DNA from: Streptomyces sp. ISL-100
Lineage (GTDB): Bacteria > Actinomycetota > Actinomycetes > Streptomycetales > Streptomycetaceae
Direction of reading: 5' to 3'
DNA: 64,000 nt
NCBI RefSeq assembly: GCF_018614615.1
Contig: NZ_JAGGOK010000002.1
Coordinates: forward strand, 66,751-130,750
In this document: in pieces, positions 46,885 to 55,396 of the stretch
Numbering within the stretch: the first letter of the stretch is position 1
Layout: every line of letters starts with the position of its first letter
Program-made: the position numbers and the translations under genes
Notes under the pieces: model-generated
Told to the model about the DNA's origin: nothing
The model's input: the letters and a program-made list of their open reading frames with translations, nothing else
Database searches by the model: none

Positions 46885-48114
46885 TCAGCCAGTCAGGTGG
46901 ACCGGCAGGCTGCGGTGGCCGTTGGAGATGAATGACTCCACCGGACGCAGATCGTCCGCCGGGACGGCCATGGCCAGGTCGGGGAAGCGCTCGAAGAGGG
47001 CAGGCAGGGCGATCTGGGCCTCCAGCCGGGCCAGCGGCGCTCCGAGGCAGAAGTGAACGCCGTGTCCGAACGCGAGATGTTCCTTGTTCACACGGGTCAC
47101 GTCGAAGCGGTCCGCGTCCTCGCCGTGGAGCGCGGGGCTGCGCCCTGCGGCGGCGTACGCGGCAAGGATCGCCTCGCCCTTCTTGATCGTCACTCCCCCG
47201 GTCTCGATGTCCTCGACCGCGTAGCGCAGCGGCAGGCTGGCCACCGGCGACTCGACACGCAGGGTCTCCTCGATCACGTCGTTCCAGGAGGCCGCGCCCG
47301 TGCGGACCAGTTCGAGCTGGTCCGGGTGGGCCAGCAGGGTGTGCACGGCGTTGTCCAGCAGGTTGACGGTGGTCTCGTGCCCGGCGCTGATCACCAGGAG
47401 GAGGGTGTCGACCAGTTCGGCCTCCGACAGCCGCGAGCCGTCCTCCTCCCGGGCGGCGATCAGGACGCTGGTCATGTCGTCGCCCGGTGCTTGCCGCTTG
47501 AGAGCGACGAGGTCGGACAGCACGGTGTGGATGCCCTGGAAGGTGGCCGCGGCCTCCTCCGCGGTGGCGGCGGTGTTGAAGATGCCGTCCACCAGGCGGC
47601 GCAGTTCTTTGCGGGTGCCTTCGTCGCTGACGCCGAACAGCTCGCAGATCACCTGGATGGGGATCGGATAGCAGTACTCCTCCCGCAGATCCACCGCCTG
47701 CCCCTGAGGGGTTGCGGCGAGACCGTCGAGCAAATCGGCGGTCATACGCTCGATACGCGGGCGCAGGGCCTCCGTGGCGCGCGCGGAGAAGGCCGTGGAG
47801 ACCAGCTTCCGCAGCCGCCTGTGGTCGCTTCCGTAGGCGGTGAACATGTTCGTCACGGCGACCCAGGTGAACAGCGGCCAGTCCGGGGTTATCTCCCCGT
47901 CGATCCACGCGGGCCAGTGCCGGCGGGGGTCCTTCGACACGCGGGGGTCGGTGAGCAGTTCCTTGAGCAGTGCCTGGTCACTTACTGCCCACGCCACCAC
48001 CTGGCCAGGGAGCTCCACCAGCGCCGCCGGTCCTCGTTCCCGGATTCGGGCTCCCTCTCCGTGGATGTCGGCACCGGAGGGGTCGATGACGATGGGGCGG
48101 GATTCGTGTTCCAT
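46885..48114 (-). CDS. Cytochrome P450, CYP154-like, conservon-associated
   Basis: 409-aa P450 with the I-helix SAGHETTVNLL, K-helix ExxR in IEETLRVESP, and heme motif LAFGHGVHFCLGAPLARLE. Context, directly downstream of a CYP157-like gene in a conservon, matches the CYP157-CYP154 pairs known in Streptomyces conservons. The ATG at 48114 lies 133 bp inside the preceding P450 gene in another frame. CYP154 enzymes hydroxylate steroids and flavonoids in vitro; native substrate unknown. Confidence 0.92.
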   Translation of the reverse strand: MEHESRPIVIDPSGADIHGEGARIRERGPAALVELPGQVVAWAVSDQALLKELLTDPRVSKDPRRHWPAWIDGEITPDWPLFTWVAVTNMFTAYGSDHRRLRKLVSTAFSARATEALRPRIERMTADLLDGLAATPQGQAVDLREEYCYPIPIQVICELFGVSDEGTRKELRRLVDGIFNTAATAEEAAATFQGIHTVLSDLVALKRQAPGDDMTSVLIAAREEDGSRLSEAELVDTLLLVISAGHETTVNLLDNAVHTLLAHPDQLELVRTGAASWNDVIEETLRVESPVASLPLRYAVEDIETGGVTIKKGEAILAAYAAAGRSPALHGEDADRFDVTRVNKEHLAFGHGVHFCLGAPLARLEAQIALPALFERFPDLAMAVPADDLRPVESFISNGHRSLPVHLTG

Positions 48115-49394
48115 GTACGGGCTCCAGAGGTCTTGTCCGTGGTGACGACCGGCACGGTGATCGGGGGAAAGCGCACTGGCAAGGCGGCCAGCGCCCGGTG
48201 GAAGGGGCCTTGCCGCCACTCCAACCGGCCTACCCCGACCGCCAGTTCGGCATCCGGGAGCCGGTCGAGGAGTTTTTCGACGGCGACTGCGGCGATCAGC
48301 CGGGCAGGGCTCTTCGCCGGGCAGGTGTGCGCCCCGGCGCTCCACGCCAGGTGGGCGCGGTTGCCGCCGCGCCGGTCGCCGGCCAGGGCGGGGTCGGTGT
48401 TCGCGGCGGCCAGGCTGATCAGGACGGGCTCGCCCTCGCGCAGCGGGGTTCCGTCGAGCTCCAGGTCGTGGAGCGGGTAGTGGACGGCGTAGTTCGCCAT
48501 CGGCGGGTCCGTCCACAGGACCTCGTCGAGCGCGTCCTCGACGGGCATGCTGCCGCCGGCGAGGTCGCCGCCGAACCGGTCGTCGGAGAGCAGCAGCCGC
48601 AGTCCGTTGCAGATGAGGTTCTGCTGGGGTTCGGTGCCCGCGCCCATGAGGACGACGAGCTGATGCATCATCTCCTCGTCGGTGAGCTGCGCGGGATGGG
48701 CCATCAGCCAGGACGTCACATCCGCTCCGGGCCGCTCCCGCTTGAGAGCGACCAGCTCGGCGACACCCTCGGTGAGAACCGCGTTGGCCTTCTCCGAGTC
48801 GGCGTTGGCGTCGAAGATCCCGGACATGCCCTGGACGAGCTTGTCCCCGGTTTCCGGCGGGCAGCCGAAGAGCTGGTTGAAGACGAGCAGCGGCAGGACC
48901 GCTCCGTACTCACTGAGAAGATCGGCCTGCCCCTTGGGGCCGAACCGGTCGATGAGGGTGTCGGCGCTCTGCTCGACGTACCCGCGCAGCGCGTTCGGGT
49001 CCACGCGGCTGAGGCTGTCGGTGATCGCGCCGCGCAGCCGGGCGTGCTCGTCGCCGTCGGTGAACAGGGCGTTGGGCCGGTACATCATCATCGGTACGAC
49101 AGGGCTGTCCGCGGGCACCGTCCCGTCGGCGAGTGCCCGCCAGCGGCGCGGGTCCTTGGAGAACCGCTCCGGGCTGCGCAGCACCTCCAGGGCGCTCTCA
49201 TAGCCGGTGACGAGCGAGGCGTGGACGCCGGGGGCGATCTCCACCGGTGCGACAGTGCCGTACGTGCGCAGCCGTTCGTACGTCGCGGCCGGGTCGGCGG
49301 CGAACTCCGGTCCGTACAGCGACATGCGACCTGCGTGCGCCGGGCAGCCGGGTGGTGGTGGTGACGTGCCCGGCGCGGGCTGGGGAGTGGCCAT
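47982..49394 (-). CDS. Cytochrome P450, CYP157-like (no ExxR)
   Basis: 470-aa P450. The heme region is AWSAGAHTCPAKSPARL with the thiolate Cys. The K-helix reads DEVLWTDPP, so the nearly universal ExxR is ExxW, the hallmark of the CYP157 family. The I-helix reads LMGAGTEPQQNL. A Ser/Thr/Pro-rich tail of about 60 residues overlaps the start of the CYP154-like gene by 133 bp. It begins one base inside the cvnD stop (TGATG). Catalytic role is uncertain and it may work with its CYP154 partner. Confidence 0.9.
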   Translation of the reverse strand: MATPQPAPGTSPPPPGCPAHAGRMSLYGPEFAADPAATYERLRTYGTVAPVEIAPGVHASLVTGYESALEVLRSPERFSKDPRRWRALADGTVPADSPVVPMMMYRPNALFTDGDEHARLRGAITDSLSRVDPNALRGYVEQSADTLIDRFGPKGQADLLSEYGAVLPLLVFNQLFGCPPETGDKLVQGMSGIFDANADSEKANAVLTEGVAELVALKRERPGADVTSWLMAHPAQLTDEEMMHQLVVLMGAGTEPQQNLICNGLRLLLSDDRFGGDLAGGSMPVEDALDEVLWTDPPMANYAVHYPLHDLELDGTPLREGEPVLISLAAANTDPALAGDRRGGNRAHLAWSAGAHTCPAKSPARLIAAVAVEKLLDRLPDAELAVGVGRLEWRQGPFHRALAALPVRFPPITVPVVTTDKTSGARTWNTNPAPSSSTPPVPTSTEREPESGNEDRRRWWSSLARWWRGQ

Positions 49395-49990
49395 CAGTGC
49401 TCCTGGGAGGTGCGGGTCTGGAGGTACTCGACGAGGGAGATCAGCGCCTCGGTGGAGGACGCGGTGTTCCGCGCGTCGCAGGTGACGAGGGGGGTTTCGG
49501 GGAGGAGGTCGAGGGCTTCGCGGATTTCCGCGACCGGGAAGACAGGCGCGTCGTCGAACTGGTTGACGGCGACCGCGTACGGCATGCCGTGCTCCTCCAG
49601 CAGGCCCATGATGTCGAAGGACTGGTCGAGTCGCCGGGTGTCCGCGAGCACGAGCGCGCCCAGAGCCCCGTTCAGCATGTCTTTCCAGAGCGTGGTGAAG
49701 CGTTTCTGCCCGGGAGCGCCGAAAAGATACAGCACCAGTTGCTCGCTGAGCGTGAGACGGCCGAAGTCCATGGCGACGGTCGTGGTGCTCTTGTCCGGGC
49801 TCCCGGCCAGGTCGTCGGTCGGTTCACTGGCCTGCGTCATGGTCTCTTCGGTACGCAGCGGCCGGATCTCGGACAGCGTGCCGACGAACGTGGTCTTGCC
49901 GACCGCGAAGTGACCGACGATCAGGATCTTGACAGCGGTCCTGACCGTGTCGGGGACGTAGCGCTGGTCAGAGCCTGGAGCGGAGTCCAT
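49394..49990 (-). CDS. cvnD: Conservon GTP-binding protein CvnD (set 2)
   Basis: 198-aa small GTPase with P-loop GHFAVGKTT, DFGRLTL, FGAPGQKRFTTLWKD and the NQFD base-recognition motif (NQFDDAP). The ATG at 49990 has the strong site AGGAGG; it overlaps cvnC by 23 bp. Acts with CvnA-C of this module and probably signals to the two downstream P450 genes. Confidence 0.92.
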   Translation of the reverse strand: MDSAPGSDQRYVPDTVRTAVKILIVGHFAVGKTTFVGTLSEIRPLRTEETMTQASEPTDDLAGSPDKSTTTVAMDFGRLTLSEQLVLYLFGAPGQKRFTTLWKDMLNGALGALVLADTRRLDQSFDIMGLLEEHGMPYAVAVNQFDDAPVFPVAEIREALDLLPETPLVTCDARNTASSTEALISLVEYLQTRTSQEH

Positions 49991-50327
49991 CAAGCACCTC
50001 CTGCAGAAGCTGATCGGCAGGGAGCTGGGCCCTGGGGATGGGGGGCCTGGTGGTGATGTGGCCGCTGTCGATCAGGTCGCTGAGCAGGACCTTGGTGACG
50101 CTGATCGCCAGCGCCAGGTGTCCCGCCACTTCGGCGACCGACAGCGCTCCGCCTCGGCACAGCTCCATGACACGGCGCTTCTCCGGGCTCAGCCCGGTGA
50201 GGGGCCGGTTGGCCGCGGCCGTCACGAGCGTCACCAGGTCGAGCGTGTTTCGCGTCGGATGGGAGCGGCCGTCCGTCACGACATAGGGGCGTACGAGCCC
50301 CCGTTCACGCCTGTCGGGCGGACTCAT
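49968..50327 (-). CDS. cvnC: Conservon DUF742 protein CvnC (set 2)
   Basis: 119-aa DUF742 protein (VRPYVVTDGRSHPTRNTLDLVTLV; LSVAEVAGHLALAISVTKVLLSDLIDSGHITTRPP). The ATG at 50327 overlaps the cvnB stop by 4 bp. Adaptor of unknown biochemical role in conservons. Confidence 0.92.
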   Translation of the reverse strand: MSPPDRRERGLVRPYVVTDGRSHPTRNTLDLVTLVTAAANRPLTGLSPEKRRVMELCRGGALSVAEVAGHLALAISVTKVLLSDLIDSGHITTRPPIPRAQLPADQLLQEVLDGLRSRL

Positions 50328-50737
50328 GCCGGGCGGCTGGTGCCTGGCCGGGGCGGACTGGTGAGCTCCTTGCCCAGCCGGTCGACCAGCTTGTGCATGC
50401 CGTACGTGACCGCCTCCATGTCGACGTTCTGGGTGGCGGAGACCGCCAGATAGGCGCCCGCGCCGGCGGCGACCAGGAAGACGTACCCGTCGGCGAACTC
50501 GACCAGTGTCTGCTGCCAGGGAGAGGACTCCTTGGCACAGAACTCGGCTGTGCTGCGGCTGATCGACTGGAGGCCGGACAGCGCAGCGGCCTGCCGTTCC
50601 GCTTCGTCGCGCGCGATGCCCTGGGAATGCGCCCGGAGCATGCCGTCCGCGGAGAGCAGTATCGCGTGGCGGGCTTCCGGGACCTTGAGGACCTCGTCGA
50701 GCATCCAGCCCAGTTCGTTGGCCATGTGGTCGTTCAT
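50324..50737 (-). CDS. cvnB: Conservon roadblock/LC7 protein CvnB (set 2)
   Basis: 137-aa roadblock/LC7 protein (LNELGWMLDEVLKVPEARHAILLSADGM-type core near the start). Overlaps both neighbours by 4 bp. Expected to modulate the CvnD GTPase. Confidence 0.92.
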   Translation of the reverse strand: MNDHMANELGWMLDEVLKVPEARHAILLSADGMLRAHSQGIARDEAERQAAALSGLQSISRSTAEFCAKESSPWQQTLVEFADGYVFLVAAGAGAYLAVSATQNVDMEAVTYGMHKLVDRLGKELTSPPRPGTSRPA

Positions 50738-52107
50738 TCCTGCGGATTCCCTTCGTCGTCTTGAGAGGCAGCGCGCCCGAAGCGGGTGCCGCGGGCGAAC
50801 GCACCCATGCGGGAGGCGGTCTCGGCGGCCGGGCGGACCGGGGCGTGACCGTCGCCGGGTGGTGGTGCGGCCGCGGGTGCGTGGTGGCCGGCCGCGTCGT
50901 CCTGGGCGGCGCGGCGGCGGCGCTTGGGGAGACCGCCCGCGGTGGACGTCTGAGCGGCCGCGGGGGCCGGCGCCCGCTCAGGACTTGGCCGGGCTTCCGG
51001 CGCGTCGGTCGTGATGTCGACCTCGGGGGCCGGGGCGGGAGCGGAAACCGGCGCGGGCACCGGTGCGGGCACCGGCTCGGCCTCCTGCGCGATCGCCGTC
51101 TTGGGAGCGCGTACGCGATTGAGGAGCGTGTGGGGGAGAAACAGCACGGCGCGCACTCCCCCGTAGGGCGACCGGGTGTCGACGGAGACCGTGAACCCGT
51201 ACCGGGCGGCGAGTACGCCGATGGCGGCGAAGCCGAACTGGGGCGGGTCGCCGAGCCGGTTGATGTCGATGTCTTCCTTGCCCGACAGGCGCCGGCCCGC
51301 CTCCTCGGTCTCGCGCGCGTCCATGCCGACCCCGGCGTCGTCGATGACGACGCAGATGCCGTTGTGCGCGGGCTGCACGCTGACCTCGACCGTGGTGTTG
51401 GGCTGCGAGTGGCGCGCCGCGTTGTCCAGCAGTTCGGCGACCGCGAGGACCACGGGCTCCACCGCCCGGCTCACCACGTCCATGTCGACCCGCGAGTGGA
51501 CGTTGACGCGCCGGTAGTCGCGGATCCGCGACGTGGCGCCGCGTACGACGTCGATCAGCGGTGAGGGAACCCGCTGCCGTCCAGGCCAGGAACCGCAGAG
51601 AACGGCGATCGCCTGCGCCCTCCGGCCGAACTGCGCGTTCGCGTGGTCGATCTCCAACAGGCCCTGGAGAACATCGGGACTGTCGTGCCGGTCCTGCATG
51701 TCCGAGATGGACAACTGTTGTTCGTTCGCGAGGGCTTGGAGTGCACGCATCGCCGCCTTGAGCGTCGCTCTCGCCGACTGGTCGGCTCGGGACCGTGCGG
51801 TGTCGACGGCTGTGGTGAACAGGTCCTCGACCTGCTGCAAACTCTGCCCGTAAGCCGTTGCGGCCAGCCGCGGATCGAGCAGTCCGGGCCGGGGAACGGG
51901 CTGTGGCCGGGCATCCGCCAACGGGGAGAGGCGACCCTCGACCAAGTGGGCGGCCTCCTCGTCCCGAGCGCGGAGGCTGCCTTCCAACGCCGTCAGGCGC
52001 CGGCGTAGCGCGGCGGTGAGCCGGTGTTGGCGCACCAACAGAACCGAGCCCGGGAGGGCACCGGCCGCAAGGCACCAGGTCACCGCCTCCGGTATGTGTT
52101 GCGTCAT
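50734..52107 (-). CDS. cvnA: Conservon histidine kinase-like CvnA (set 2)
   Basis: 457-aa protein with one N-terminal helix (about 7-24), a helical dimerisation region, and an intact HATPase domain (ELLDNAARHSQPNTTVEV, DDAGVGMDARE, FGFAAIGVLAARYGF). A Pro/Ala-rich tail from about residue 345 carries PAPVPAPV-type repeats and ends basic. It is much shorter than CvnA of set 1 and lacks the large extracellular region. First gene of a six-gene cvnABCD-P450-P450 operon. Confidence 0.92.
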   Translation of the reverse strand: MTQHIPEAVTWCLAAGALPGSVLLVRQHRLTAALRRRLTALEGSLRARDEEAAHLVEGRLSPLADARPQPVPRPGLLDPRLAATAYGQSLQQVEDLFTTAVDTARSRADQSARATLKAAMRALQALANEQQLSISDMQDRHDSPDVLQGLLEIDHANAQFGRRAQAIAVLCGSWPGRQRVPSPLIDVVRGATSRIRDYRRVNVHSRVDMDVVSRAVEPVVLAVAELLDNAARHSQPNTTVEVSVQPAHNGICVVIDDAGVGMDARETEEAGRRLSGKEDIDINRLGDPPQFGFAAIGVLAARYGFTVSVDTRSPYGGVRAVLFLPHTLLNRVRAPKTAIAQEAEPVPAPVPAPVSAPAPAPEVDITTDAPEARPSPERAPAPAAAQTSTAGGLPKRRRRAAQDDAAGHHAPAAAPPPGDGHAPVRPAAETASRMGAFARGTRFGRAASQDDEGNPQE

Positions 52108-52258
52108 AGATCCTCAGGGAGGGTGAGGTAGAGCAGGACGGGGAAGCAGCGACGCGATGGGGCCGGACGAATCAGAACTCCCTTGCCCACCACGGACACT
52201 GGAGCCGCTGATCATCCTAGGTATGGCAGGCGGCTTCAAGTTTTACTTATGTATGTCG

Positions 52259-52284
52259 GCATAGGTATCCAGTCATACCTATGC
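52259..52284. promoter_or_regulatory. Probable MarR operator
   Basis: Perfect 10-bp inverted repeat GCATAGGTAT / ATACCTATGC with a 6-bp spacer, ending 8 bp before the marR start codon. A lone half-site TAGGTAT lies at 52218-52224. Likely autoregulatory site. Confidence 0.8.
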
Positions 52285-52291
52285 TGTCCGC

Positions 52292-52765
52292 ATGCCCCGC
52301 TCCAGCGCGTCCGAAGAGGACCTCCGACACATCGCGTCAGCGGTGTCGGCCGTCCTGCCCGCGCTGCACCGGGCGCTTGACCGCCGTGTCGCCCAGGACT
52401 TTCCGTATCCCAAGCCCTCCGAGGGCCAGCTGGCGCTCCTACGGCTCGTCGGGAAACGGGACGGGGCCACCGTGCGCGAGGCAGCCGACGTACTGCTGAT
52501 GAAGCCGAACAATGTGAGCGCCCTGGTCACCCAGCTGGCAGGCCAGGGGCTGGTTGAGCGCAGGCAGGATCCGGCGGACAAGCGGGTCGCGCACCTGCAC
52601 CTGACGGCCGAGGCCCGGCACCGGCTCGCCGCGGTCGGGAATCTCCTGGAGGGGTACGTCGTCGACGCGCTGCGGACCCTCACCGACGGGGATCTCGACG
52701 CCATCGGATCGGCGCTCGGCGCTCTGCGGGGTCTGGCGCGGCAGATTCACCCCGCCGCCGACTGA
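52292..52765 (+). CDS. MarR family transcriptional regulator
   Basis: 157-aa winged-helix regulator: EAADVLLMKPNNVSALVTQLAGQGLVERRQDPADKRVAHLHLT is the recognition helix and wing. It follows a perfect inverted repeat and probably represses its own promoter. The gene it would normally control, an MFS efflux pump immediately downstream, has collapsed, leaving the regulator possibly orphaned. Confidence 0.92.
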   Translation: MPRSSASEEDLRHIASAVSAVLPALHRALDRRVAQDFPYPKPSEGQLALLRLVGKRDGATVREAADVLLMKPNNVSALVTQLAGQGLVERRQDPADKRVAHLHLTAEARHRLAAVGNLLEGYVVDALRTLTDGDLDAIGSALGALRGLARQIHPAAD

Positions 52766-52832
52766 CGGCGCGCTCGCGCAGCCGCGGCCGCAGCCGTACG
52801 ACCGCATCTTTACGAGGAAACAAGGCCCCTCC

Positions 52833-53057
52833 ATGCCCTCCACCGTCGTGAATCGTTCACCCGTGCCCGCACATGGTCGGCCTGGACGGCTCCGTCGTCG
52901 CCAACGCCAACCCGGGAGATCGGCCGGGACCCGAACGCGTCCACCGCCGACTTGTGTGCACACCGCCGCACTCGTCACCGGCGTGCGGTGCGTGGCCGGT
53001 GCGGTACTCGCCACGATCGGCGTACGTCAACGTAAAGCTGAGAATGCTGGTCACTGA
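52833..53057 (+). pseudogene. MFS efflux transporter remnant (EmrB/QacA type)
   Basis: Fragment with transporter-like ends and no middle. MVGLDGSVVANANP at 52873 resembles the first helix of DHA2-type pumps; after a one-base frame change the reading PEIGRDPNASTADL continues the same motif. A third frame then reads TAALVTGVRCVAGAVLATIGVRQRKAENAGH to 53057, like the final helix and tail. Most of the roughly 450-residue transporter is missing. Confidence 0.75.
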
Positions 53058-53364
53058 GGCCGGCCCACCGGGAGCTGGAGCAGGTCCTCGCCGACGATGA
53101 GCCGGCCGCTGTAGCCGCTGCGTACGCCGAGACCGCTCCCCACCAGGCGTTGCTGAGCCCCCGCCCCCAGATCCACGAGGTAGAGCCGGTCCCTGTGGAT
53201 CAGGGCGCTGGAGGGGCCGCACCGGTCACCGTCGAGCCAGGCCGGCCCGCCGCTGTCCCCAGGAGCACGAGCCTGGTCCGGTGCTGGTCCGGTGCGGGGC
53301 TGCCACCACAACCGCCGCCCCGTAGGGGCGTGCGCGCCCGCGCGCGTGACGCCGGCTGAATGCT
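53051..53364 (-). pseudogene. MBL-fold hydrolase remnant
   Basis: Minus-strand frame carrying LWWQPRTGPAPD and SSALIHRDRLYLVDLGAGAQQRLVGSGLG, like the N-terminal strand pair of MBL-fold hydrolases, joined directly to YSGRLIVGEDLLQLPVG, like their C-terminus. The metal-binding HxHxDH core is absent. Probably an internally deleted gene; the identification is by motif only. Confidence 0.5.
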
Positions 53365-54971
53365 TCATGCTGTGGCACGGTGGGCGAACGCCGGCGAACG
53401 CCGCTTTCCCACGATGCTGCCCAGCCCCCCGAGCAGGAAGGCGACCGGCATCGACACGAGGACGACGGTCTGGAGCGGGAACCAGTCGATGTGCCAGTCC
53501 GGGAGAAGCGCCATGGGCGTGCCCGAGAACGCCGGGCCGGAGATCTGCAGGCCGATGGCGCAGCACAGGCCTCCGTACAGCGTGCTGAGGAGTCCGGTAC
53601 GGGTGTAGCCGCTCCAGAAGAGCGAGTACACCAGGGCCGGCAGCAGGCAGGAGGCTGCCACCGCCAGGGCGAGTGCCGACAGGAACCCGACGTTCCATCC
53701 CTGCACCCAGACCGCGAGCCCGATGCTCAGCATTCCGACCCCGGCGGACGCCGGGCGGCGGCCACCTCGCGGCCCTCGGTCGTACGCCCCCGGCGCAGGA
53801 CGTGCGTAACCAGGTCGTGGGCGACCGCCCCCGCGGCGGCCAGGGTGACGCTCGCGACGACCGCCAGCGTGGTGAGGAACACCGCGCAGGAGACCAGGAC
53901 GGCGAGCCATGCGTCGCCCGTGGAGGAGCCGTTCGCCAGTTCGCCGGTGAGCATCAGCAGCGTGCTGGTGGCTCCCGGATCGGCGGTCAGGATCTTCGGG
54001 GCTCCGACCAGCGCGGCGGCCCCGAAGCCCAGCACGGCTGTGGTGAGGCAGAAGGCACCGACGATGCCGATGGTGTGGCGCACGGTTCGGCGTGCGGCAG
54101 CCGCGTCGGGTGCGGTGTTGAGCTGCATGGCGACGTGGGGAAGGAACGCCACACCCAGCACGATGCTGATCATCAGGCCGATGTAGTCGAGTGTGCCTTC
54201 GGCCCCGCCGCTGCCGGCGAAGCGCTGCCCTGGCGTCAAATAGGTGGCGGGACGGCCGCTGCCCTGTCCGGCCGCGTGAATCAGGGAACCGGTGCTCCAG
54301 TCGAAACGGTGGAGCACCACCGCTGCCACCGCCAGGGCCATGCCGAGCAGCACCACCGTCTTGACCACCTGAAGGGTGATCATTCCGCGCATGCCGCCGA
54401 ACGCCGTGGCGCAGACGACCAGGAGGCCGATCATGACGATGGCCGCCTGTTCGGGCCCCGGACCGGACAGCCCCAGCAGCATCGCGGTGGTCACTCCCGC
54501 GCCGGAGAGCTGCACCACCAGATACGGGACGCAGGCGCTCAAGGTCACGACGGCGACCGCGATCCTGACCGCGGGCCCTGGCGCCCGCAGGGCGAATATG
54601 TCGCCGAAGGTGTAGACGCCGCGCTCGTGCAGGGGGCCGGCCAGCAGGAGCAGCACACCGAGCGACAGCACCGTGCACATGGCGATGAAGAGACCGTCGT
54701 AACCGAAGATCGCGACGCTTCCCGTCGTCCCGAGCACCGTGGCCGCGGAGAGGTAGACGCCGGACAGTGCGAGCGCGCCTCGTACGGGCGCGAGCGTGCG
54801 GCCCGCTGTGTAGAAGTCGTTGACCCGGTCCCGTGCGGGGCCGCTGAGCACGCAGATGAACAGGATGGGCACGATGAACGTAAGAAAGCCCACGAGAACC
54901 AAGCCGCGCGTGTCCGAGTCCAGGACGGGGTCACCGGATGACGCGGCGAACAAAACCTCGGCAGTCGTCAT
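53365..54971 (-). pseudogene. Solute:sodium symporter (acetate/monocarboxylate type), frameshifted
   Basis: SSS-family permease of about 535 residues split by a frameshift. The first frame (from the ATG at 54971) encodes about 12 helices, including DFYTAGRTLAPVRGALALSGVYLSAATVLGTTG, and stops at 53727. The last helices (SAGVGMLSIGLAVWVQGWNVGFLSALALAVAASCLLPAL) continue in another frame to 53365. A single missing base near 53752 would restore the full protein, so a sequencing error is possible. It follows a DUF485 gene (TGATG overlap), the usual ActP-type arrangement. Confidence 0.8.
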
Positions 54972-55216
54972 CAGTACTCCACATCGGCATCGCGGTCGTA
55001 GCGCGCCGCCGTCCACAGCAGGAGGGAAGCCTGGACTAGGAGTGCCAGCATGCCGATGTTCGTCTCTCCCCAGGTACGGGTCGCCATGAACTCGGCGGCG
55101 GCGAGGGCGAGCAGCAGATGTACGCCGAAGGTCAGTCCATTGACCACCGCGAAGAACTTGCCTGAGCGATACGGCTGTGGTCGATGACGAAGCCGGTGGG
55201 CGTGCTGGTGGGCCAT
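54971..55216 (-). CDS. DUF485-type small membrane protein
   Basis: 81-aa protein with two hydrophobic helices (about 21-43 and 52-68), the usual partner gene of ActP-type symporters. It overlaps the symporter by 1 bp. His/Arg-rich N-terminus (HQHAHRLRHRPQPYRSG). Confidence 0.78.
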   Translation of the reverse strand: MAHQHAHRLRHRPQPYRSGKFFAVVNGLTFGVHLLLALAAAEFMATRTWGETNIGMLALLVQASLLLWTAARYDRDADVEY

Positions 55217-55396
55217 GACAGTCTCCTGGCGGCGGGCGGGAACGCGGGCGGATCACCCGCGATGCGCGCTCACCAGAGCACGTAGGACCAGGCCCGTCGA
55301 TGCGCTGTGCGCCCGCTGTTGTCCACTCCCAATGCGACTACGGCGTCACTGTGCTGATGCCCACTCAGCCGAGTCCGCCCATGAGCACACGCGTGG

